The notes beneath the pieces were generated by a model. The model had not been told where the DNA came from, did no database searches, and saw only the letters and a list, made by a program, of their open reading frames with translations. A stretch of 64,000 nt of DNA from Liriodendron chinense (lineage: Eukaryota > Streptophyta > Magnoliopsida > Magnoliales > Magnoliaceae): the NCBI GenBank assembly GCA_003013855.2, contig PVNU02000868.1:4272501-4336500 (forward strand). Reading direction: 5' to 3'. Below, in pieces: positions 56,452-64,000 of the stretch (within the stretch, counting starts at the first letter, position 1; each line of letters starts with the position of its first letter). A program made the translations under genes and the position numbers.

Positions 56452-59400
56452 TCAAGCTTTTCTCAATCCCATCTGCCTGACGTGAACCTGAAATAGATCT
56501 CTAGCTATAGGTTTCGTCATGGGATCAGCCATCATTTCCTTGGAAGGAATGTAGCTGAGGATAACCTTCTTATCTTTCACTTGATCACGAACGTAATGAT
56601 ACTTTATCTCAATGTGCTTCGATTTCTGGTGGTGTTTGGGATCCTTTGCCAAGTCAATGGCCGAGGTGTTGTCTATCCTCAACGATATAGGCTCATGTAT
56701 GCCTGGAACAACACCCAATCCTTGTAGGAATCTACGAACCCATACACACTCTTGAACTGCAGCACAACATGCAATGTATTCGACCTCCATAGATGAAAGT
56801 GTCGTGGATGTCTGTTTCTTGCTCGACCAAGAGATAGCCCCCCCTCCGAGCAAGAAGACATATCCTGAAGTAGACTTTCCTTCGTCGGCGTCATTACCCC
56901 AGGCGGCATCTGAATATCCTTTGAGATCGAGACTCGCGCCTTCATAACACAGCATCAAGTCTTTGGTTCCTCTGAGATAGCGGAATATACGTTTCACGGC
57001 TTGCCAATGAAACTGTCCCGGGTTACTCTGGTAACGGCTGACTATGCCAACTGCATAGCTTATATCCGGTCTGGTGCAAAGCATAGCATACATTAAGCTG
57101 TCTACTGCGCTCGCATAAGGTACTGAGGACATTGCCGATTTCTCAGCTTCTGTCTGGGGACACGATTTCCTGTCTAACTTGGTAGCTTTATCCATAGGGG
57201 TTTCAACAGCTTTTGAATTTTCCATCCTAAACCGCTCTAAGATCTTCTGTATATAAGTGGCTTGTGACAAGCCTAAGAATCTCCTAGAACGGTTCCTGAT
57301 GATTTTAACCCCTAGAATAAAGTTGGCTTCACCAAGATCTTTCATCTCAAAGTTCGAGAAAAGCCAATCTTTAGACATCATCAACAGTTGCATGTCATTA
57401 CCAGCTAATAGGATATCGTCTACATATAGAGATAGTATCAGAAAAGATCTTCCAGACCGTTTCACGTATACACAATGATCTTCTTCACTCATTGTGAATC
57501 CAAAAGTGGTGATGGCTAAGTGGAACCTCATGTACCACTGCCTTGAAGATTGCTTCAACCCATAAATAGATCGTAATAACTTGCAGACTTTCTTTGGATA
57601 CTTTTTGTCCACATAACCTATGGGTTGTTGCATGTAAATATCTTCATCCAAATCACCATTTAAGAAAGCAGTCTTTACATCCATCTGATATAACTCTAAG
57701 TCTAAACTTGCGACAATGGATAAGATCATGCGGATTGAGAAAAATTTTGCAACAGGTGAAAAAGTTTCCTCATAATCAACACCTTCTTTTTGTGTAAAAC
57801 CTTTTGCAACTAATCTTGCTTTGTACTTGTCCACTGTACCATCTGCCTTTCTTTTGATCTTAAGTACTCATTTGTTACCAATTGCTTTGCGATTGGAAGG
57901 CAGATCTACAAGTTCCCAGACTTTGTTCTTTTCCATGGAGGTAATCTCCTCGTCCATGGCAGTTACCCAATCAGCCGAATTCGGAGATAATAACGCATCC
58001 TGATAAGAATCAGGTTCATCATCGTCAACCGCAACACAAGAGAAAGATTGACCATCGATATCGAAATATCTTCTGGGAATCAAACCTCTTTCACTTCGAC
58101 GTAATTCAGGAGCCTGCTGAGATGTACTCCCACTGTCCTGATGAACTATAGGAGTATCTCCATTTGCAGAAGCAGAACTCCCACTCTCCTGAGATACATC
58201 GGGAATTTCAAAAAGTTCGGTGGAAACCTTTTGTTTCTTTCGGCTGGGGTATCTGTCTTCGACGAAGGTGACGTCCCGAGATTCAATCTCAGTCCATCCT
58301 CCACGATCCTCATAAACTATAACGTATCCCTTTGAGTGCATTGGGTACCTGATGAATACACACTCAATAGTTTTACTATCAAGTTTACTTCTATGCTGAG
58401 TAGGCAATAAAACATATGCTAAAGATCCCCAAGGACGTAGGTCGGCTAGAAAAGGAATCCTCCCAGTCCACATCTCATATGGGGTCTTAGGAACGGATTT
58501 AGTTGGGACTCTATTTAGGACGTAGACGACTGTAAGAAGCGCGTCTCCCCAGAATGTGGTAGAGAGATTGGCATGTGCCATCATCGATCTGACCATGTCC
58601 AATAGTGTCCTGTTCCTTCTCTCTGCAACTCCATTTTGCTGTGGAGTATAAGCCATAGTGTATTGCCTGATGATGCCAACGTTTGCACAGTATGATTTAA
58701 ACGTTTCAGATGTATACTCGCCACCTCTATCAGATCTAAGAATTTTAATCTTTTTCCCAAGCTGATTTTCAACTTCAGCATTGAATTTGAGAAAATAATC
58801 AAAAGCCTCGGATTTATGTGAGATGAGATACACATATCCATAGAGCGAGTAATCGTCAATAAATGTGACGAAGTATTGGCATCTATTTCTAGCATGTACA
58901 TTTAAGGGTCCACAGATATCCGTATGGATTATCTCTAGTAAACCCTTTGACCTAGTCGCTTTAGGGAATGGTTTCTTAGAAGTCTTCCTGTACACACAAT
59001 GTTCACAAAATGGCAAATCAACCTTGGATAATGAACCTAACAGACCAGATCTAGCTAGTCTTGTCATATGGTCCTTTCCAATGTGACCTAACCTCGCGTG
59101 CCATTTTAAAGATTCAGATACCACATGTTCATTCGATGTAGCAGACAAAGCAAGAGGCGCATTATCATGTTCTACATCTAGAATAAATAAATCTGAAATT
59201 AAATTACCCCATGCAAAGATGAGGTTATTTAGTCTTAAAGAAACTCTTGTCCTGGAAAAACGAATGTCAAAACCATTAACTAACAATCTAGAAACAGAAA
59301 TTAAATTCCGGCGCATGCCCGGTGCATAAAGAGTATCATGGAGGGTTATTGTGTGCCCTACGCGCATATGGAGATGATAAACACCAATCCCTAGCACGTC

Positions 59401-60443
59401 TTCAGCAGCGTTATTCCCCATGTACACCCTGTAGCTCCCTGTGGCTATAGGTCGAAATTCCTCGAGTCCTCGACGATCTCGTGTCACGTGCTTTGTTGCG
59501 CCTGAATCCAAAATCCACTCGTTAGATAGGATATCAACGGAAAGGATCTCAGAACAAACGCCTACAAACAAAATATCTTGTGACTGAGGAATTACCGTCT
59601 TTTTCTGGGCACACTGACGGGCATAATGGCCGGAATTTCCGCAGACGAAACAGGTGATGTTTGTCTTTTTAGGTTTCCTCTTTCCTTTCCCCTTCTTGGG
59701 ATTTGGAGGAGGCGTTGCGGTCTTCTGTTCCTGATTGTTCTTCTTCGCCTTCTTGCGAGCTTTGAACTTCCTCTTATTAGCTTTCCGCTTGTGGGTTTCT
59801 GCTGCAAAAGCCTTGGCCGAACCTGACTGAATTGCATTCATTTCAACCTCTCGTACCAGATGGCCACAAAAGTCTCTGAACGTTGTGATAGAATCAGTAT
59901 GGTTCAGAATCGTTTTGATTTGGGCCCATGATTCGGGTAAGGAACGGTGCATAGCTATAATCTTTTGATTTTCAGTTAGTTTGCACCCTACATTCCTCAA
60001 GGCGCCTATCATCTGCTCCATCTTACGATATGATCCTTGATGGGGCAACCTACAGGCATCCTGTATTCTTGGAACTCTAATTCCATAGCCCGAACCTTTG
60101 CATCTGACTTCTGCTTATAGGCATTAGCCAGTGCATCCTAGATCCCCTTAGCGGTTTCATGCACTTCATACGTGGGTATGAGTTCTTTGTGCATTGTGCT
60201 AATCAAAACATTACGGGCGGAGCGATTTTGTTTACGCCACTTGTTGTAGCGATTCATCGCGGCCCTATATTCACTTAGATTTCCATTTTCAGCCAGTATG
60301 GGTTCCTCTTGAACCCCATCCAGAGTGTGTGAAATGTCATCTTCATCTAGAAGGCTTCGCACTGCGCGGGACCAGTCTTCATAGTTGTTGCCGTCGAAAT
60401 GTTGTCATTTTAGTTGATCGGCGATCAATGCTTTAGAGGCCAT
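56452..60443 (-). pseudogene. Gag-pol polyprotein of the copia element, with three stops and a frameshift
   Basis: Start ATG at 60443 (MASKALIADQLK). Order: gag core ('LLDEDDISHTLDG', 'HRSLPESWAQIKTIL'), zinc knuckle 'CFVCGNSGHYARQC', protease 'WILDSGATKHVT', pre-integrase 'HARLGHIGKDH', integrase with D in 'HTDICGPL', D in 'LRSDRGGEYTSETF' and E in 'QQNGVAERRNRTL', RT with 'MDVKTAFLNGDL' and the intact catalytic 'LYVDDILLAGND', and RNase H with 'GYSDAAWGND' and 'ISWSSKKQTSTTLSSMEVEY'. The stop is at 56452. Protease-integrase-RT-RNaseH is the copia order. Lesions: TGA at 60405-60407, TAG at 60138-60140, a one-base shift near 60030, and TGA at 57868-57870. Each stop falls where Trp is expected. 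Total length about 1330 codons, normal for copia. Confidence 0.93.
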
Positions 60444-63023
60444 CTCTACATCGCATCATGTATCACTACTTACCTATGATCTAAAGTATTGACACTAATC
60501 ATCAGAATTTCTACTGGTTATTCAAACTTTTAAGTTTATAAAAGTATACAATCCATCTTATAAGGGATCTGAAAGCCTACATACCTGTATGGGTGGTGCA
60601 GATCAATCAAGTTCTCTAAATAAAATGAAATTGATGCTTTTACGACTATCTATTTGTATAACCTACAACCCACCATTATGGGTGTATGCATTATTTAGGG
60701 AAGGAATGAAACTCCCACTTAGGTTATGCACAACCTTGGGATAACAGATCTATATTTTAATGAAATGATGACTTAATTTTAATCATATAAAAATTAAAGT
60801 AAAAAATCATTAGATTAAAGAAAACAATCATGTCCATTGAATAAATAAGAGAAGTTCTATGATTAAAGGACAATACGGTCACTACATTGATCGAGTCCAT
60901 TTATGATGGATCCGATCATTACCATTAATGTTCACCATTGATGATGGATCCTCTCATCAATGTTGATCATCATGGTTGATGATGGTTCCATTCATTTGTG
61001 GACCCATGATCAATAGTGATTATATGGATATATAAAAAATATCATTCATTTGCATACACATGTATTAATGCACGCACATGTACATTAAATAAATCAAGAG
61101 ATATGTGGAGACAGAAAAATTCATAATTTAAATCATATGCTTTCATTTTAATACATACATCGATCATCAGATTAATTTTAGATCTAGACCGTTAATCACA
61201 AAAACGGATCATACCATCAGTTAGATCTTGCCGAAAAACCCCAAGTCGCTTCCCTTTACTTGGTCTAAATCAGTCTATAAATGGCTGATTAATGGCCCTT
61301 ATACAAGATACACTTAATCTTGATATTAAGTGATTTGGGCTTCTTAGTCCGGCCAATCTCTATTTGTACTTAATATATGATGGTCATTATAGGCTATCCA
61401 TCTACATATGGATGTCCAATGATGGTCCTTTCTGTTTTATTGGTCCTCACTAATATTAATTAGCCTTTTCTTTTATAGGGGACAGGCCCACAATTCTATG
61501 AATTAGGCCCAACTCAAAAAAAAAATAGGCCCACCAGCCCAACCATCAGGCCATGGCCCAATATTCTTAAGCCATGGTCCAAAAGGATAGGCCCATATCC
61601 AATTTCAATTTTCAATTTTCAAACCAGGCCCAAAAAGGTCCATTGGTAAGCCAGGCCTATCACCCCTTGGCAAGCCAGGTTTATCTTAGAAAAGGCCCAT
61701 CTCCAATTCTCAAGCCAGGCCCAAAATCCTCATCTTTAATTTTTTTTTTTTAAGCCAGGCCCAAAAGGCTCATTTCTAATTTTCAAGCCAGGCCCACAAG
61801 GCCCATCTCTAATTTTCAAGCCAGGCCCACAAGGCCCACCTCCCTCTTCTTCTTCATTGTTAGGGTTTGAAGAAGTCTTTGGATGAGAGAGAGAAGAGGC
61901 AAAGGGGTTTCCACTGCTGCCGGCGACGGGCCGCTGCTACTGGCGACAGCGGCGGCGTGAACTGCCGCTGCTGCTTATTGCAGTGGTGGGCCAGGGTCGA
62001 CTCGCGCTGCTGCTGCTGCCGACGGCGAAGGCAGCGGCGGCTCGCGCTGCTGCTGCTGCCGACGGCGGAGCGGCGGGGAGGCTGGGAAAATGGGAGAGAG
62101 AGATCGAGAGATTGAAAGAGAGAGAGGGATGTTGCTGCTGCTGCAGGCAGCGGCCATGGGCGAGAGAGAGACAGAGGAAAACGGGAGAGAGAGAGAGAGA
62201 AAGAGAGAGACGAGTATGGGCGGCCGCTGCTACTTCCGGCGGCGGCAGCGGCGATGGCTGCCGCTGCTGCTTCCGGCGGCGGCGGCGGCGATGGCTGCTG
62301 CCTTGGATGTTGCAGACGGCAACTGTGGATGCCAACGGCCGGTCATGCTGTGGCTGCGGCGGCTTTTGTTGGTCCATCCATCAGATTTGGATCTAGTTCA
62401 TCCATCAGATCTGGACTTGGTCTATCAAATCTGGTCCTGGTCCATCCATCAGTTTATATGGTGGTTCCTTTCAATCACATAAGTGGGGCACTCATCAAAA
62501 GGCAAGTATACAATTTGGGATAGTGCCCCACCTTGGACTAATTTTGTCCCACAATGATGGGGCCCACCTTTAATGGGAATTGGAGGCAGGGAAAAGCAAG
62601 AGATCCTACTGTGGTCGCTTGGGTTCAATGCAAAAGCATAACCTTTCTGCCGTCCAAAGCAATCATCCTTGACTTTTGTGCTAAATCAAGGCCCTATCTT
62701 TAGCAGCCAAAATGATCTTATGATTTTACATGACTCGTTTTGTTTCGCCAATCTTAGCCCATGTGAATCTGGATTAGCTCAATAGCCTTTTGGTCTTAAT
62801 GACAAAATTCTAATTAATTAATTAATAATCTCAATTTTATTAATCTCCATACCTCAGAGATAAATAAAATGAGATTTGGACAAAAAAGAATATTAATTAG
62901 ATGATGGATTTGATGATCGACATATTATTAGAATAAAATTAATTTAATCTATAATCCTAAAATTAAGGCCACTTACCTCGATTGCGATTATATCCTCTTT
63001 AAATCGGAGATTCGCCGTTCAAT
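60444..63023. other. Long leader of the copia element, with simple repeats
   Basis: No retroelement protein. 60600-61480 is AT-rich. 61480-61860 is an array of 'aagccaggccca(c)aaggccca' units. 61880-62340 is GC-rich with CTGCTGCTGC and GGCGGC runs and GA repeats, giving open frames on both strands (for example 61937-62377 on minus, full of Ala/Ser/Gln) that look compositional. This GC-rich part resembles a plant gene 5' end and could be captured host DNA; I cannot identify a source. Confidence 0.5.
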
Positions 63024-63035
63024 GCTTTGATACCA
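63024..63035 (-). other. Primer-binding site of the copia element (initiator tRNA-Met type)
   Basis: The minus strand reads TGGTATCAAAGC one base inside the 5' LTR; it differs from the usual TGGTATCAGAGC by one base. Confidence 0.9.
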
Positions 63036-63036
63036 C

Positions 63037-63531
63037 TGTAAGGATTTGCGGAAGTGTGGGCCACCAGGATCTGACGGTCTACACGATGAGAACCTTCGCA
63101 AAGCCGAGGATTTGTGGTGGATCCAGCGATTCGCCTATTTGCTACAGGAGCAAGTGGGTCTGATCACTCCTCTGATCCTACGGTGAAGATGGTCCCCGGA
63201 TCAGATCTATGGTTCAGATCTAGTGGATGGACCAGATAAACTCTATATGCCTATGCCTCTTTTTTCTCTCCGTATATCACCTATACGTTTCCTCTTCCTT
63301 GTGTATTTGATAACGGAAGGAGTCCTCTTATAAATAGAGGGAAAAAGAGATAAGGGATGAGATGAGATAAGGTTGGTTTAACCTTATCTTATCCCATCTC
63401 ATCTTCTTCCGAGGTTTAAATTTCTAATTAGAAATTCAAACTCTCGGGAGAAGGAGGATGCGGGAACATCCTTATGGGCCCCACCCACAAGTGGTTGTCC
63501 ATAAGTGGGCCCCATGGGTCCACAATCAACA
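63037..63531 (-). repeat. 5' LTR of the copia element
   Basis: Partner of 54770-55264. One G-to-A change breaks a base pair of the 28-bp palindrome seen in the other LTR. The + strand TATAAATA (63329-63336) lies about 200 bp before the Kunitz 3' part and could in principle start transcription into it. Confidence 0.95.
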
Positions 63532-64000
63532 CGGTAGTGGTGGGGTAACTCTCACTGCCCGAAACGGCTCATGCCCACTCAACGTGGCCCAAGAACGTTT
63601 CGATTTGCTCATAGGTCTCCCTTGGACTTTCCTACCTGTAAATGCCAGCAACGAGTTTATAAGCCTGTCTACCGATGTGAATTTAGCGTTCTCGGTTCGA
63701 TCAGTCTTTGCTGAGTCGACGGTGTGGAGGCTTGGGGACATTGACGAGGTGACGGGACATCAGTATGTTACAACAGGTGGGGTGATCGGGAATCCCGGTC
63801 CAAGCACGGTCAGCAGCTGGTTTAAGATAGAGAAAATTCTTGATTTTTATAAGCTTGTGTTTTGCGCCAGTGTTTGTGATTCTTGCAAGGTGACTTTTGG
63901 GGATATTGGAATCTTCCACGAAGATGGGAAGAGATGGTTGGGTTTGAGTGATAGGCCATTTTTGGTTTACTTTGTAAGGGATAGAGTGGGGGGCAAAATG
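63532..64000 (+). pseudogene. Kunitz-type proteinase inhibitor, 3' part, runs off the window
   Basis: The frame resumes in phase after the element's target duplication and stays open to 64000 (about 155 codons, no stop reached). Family landmarks: 'NGSCPLNV' with the first conserved Cys, 'STVWRLGD', 'YVTTGGVIGNPG', 'SWFKIEK', 'YKLVFCASVCDSC' with the second disulfide loop, 'DIGIF' and a C-terminal 'WLGLSDRPFLVYF'. The Cys that normally pairs with the first one, just before 'STVW', is Phe here ('SVFAESTVW'), so the first disulfide should be absent. I see no clear Arg or Lys reactive-site residue in the usual loop, so trypsin inhibition is doubtful. Except for the insertion the gene looks undamaged. 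Confidence 0.88.

Larger units (their letters stand above)
54770..63531 (-). mobile_element. Ty1/copia LTR retrotransposon inserted in the Kunitz gene
   Basis: LTRs 54770-55264 and 63037-63531 (495 bp each, TGTAAGG...ATCAACA), reverse-oriented gag-pol, primer-binding site next to the right LTR, polypurine tract next to the left one. Flanks CGGTG (54765-54769) and CGGTA (63532-63536) are a target duplication with one mismatch. By eye the LTRs differ at about 11 positions (about 2%), all transitions. The leader between LTR and gag is long (about 2.6 kb). Gag-pol has three nonsense codons and a frameshift, so the copy is not autonomous. Confidence 0.95.

Noticed and set aside
61937..62377. 146-residue minus-strand and several + strand frames
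   Set aside because: GC-rich triplet repeats keep all frames open; Ala/Ser/Gln runs without a domain.
63526..63919. Minus-strand frames at the right end
   Set aside because: Antisense shadows of the Kunitz coding sequence.

Overview
This is plant nuclear DNA, almost entirely repetitive. Long-terminal-repeat (LTR) retrotransposons of the Ty3/gypsy and Ty1/copia types, GT-AG introns, a Kunitz-type inhibitor gene and many short terminal-inverted-repeat elements all point to an angiosperm. The abundance of short elements built around GTGGGCCCCAC and 'accgtccat' motifs recalls magnoliid genomes, but that placement is a low-confidence impression. No rRNA, tRNA or CRISPR array was seen, and no clearly functional free-standing host gene.

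Layout. 1-2588: old repeats holding a reverse-strand solo LTR (345-2227) and GA/GT microsatellites. 2589-26621: a 24-kb Ty3/gypsy element of Tat/Ogre type on the minus strand, with 1.53-kb LTRs, a damaged gag-protease-RT-RNaseH-integrase and, on the opposite (+) strand between pol and the 3' LTR, two intron-containing genes: a plant-mobile-domain (PMD)-like gene and a DUF7745-like gene. 26622-34547: microsatellite, a MITE, a CACTA-like terminus, one half of an inverted duplication, a truncated copia-type element, about 0.8 kb of degenerate telomere-like repeat, a 169-bp tandem repeat and a second CACTA-like stretch. 34548-37850: a decayed relative of the Tat element. 38100-47821: a giant palindrome (arms about 1.86 and 1.89 kb) whose left arm was split by a complete gag-only copia-type element (38136-44068, target-site duplication ATTCT). 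47840-54440: gypsy gag debris, several Mutator-like MITEs, the other half of the inverted duplication, and a MITE with a perfect 9-bp target duplication. 54544-64000: a Kunitz inhibitor gene split by an 8.76-kb Ty1/copia element (54770-63531).

How it fits together. The window is mostly nested insertions. The host signal is the Kunitz locus: its upstream region appears twice, inverted, at 27600-28212 and 53158-53740, suggesting a former gene cluster since invaded by transposons. The gene frame is open on both sides of the copia insertion, and that element's two LTRs differ at about 2% of sites, all transitions by eye, so the disruption looks fairly recent.

The most unusual content is the antisense cassette in the Tat-like element. 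Its genes keep canonical in-phase introns and lie downstream of a + strand TATA box with a CT-rich leader, as if independently expressed cargo. All LTR elements here carry coding lesions, so none looks autonomous now. The PMD-like gene is the only long reading frame with no visible lesion.
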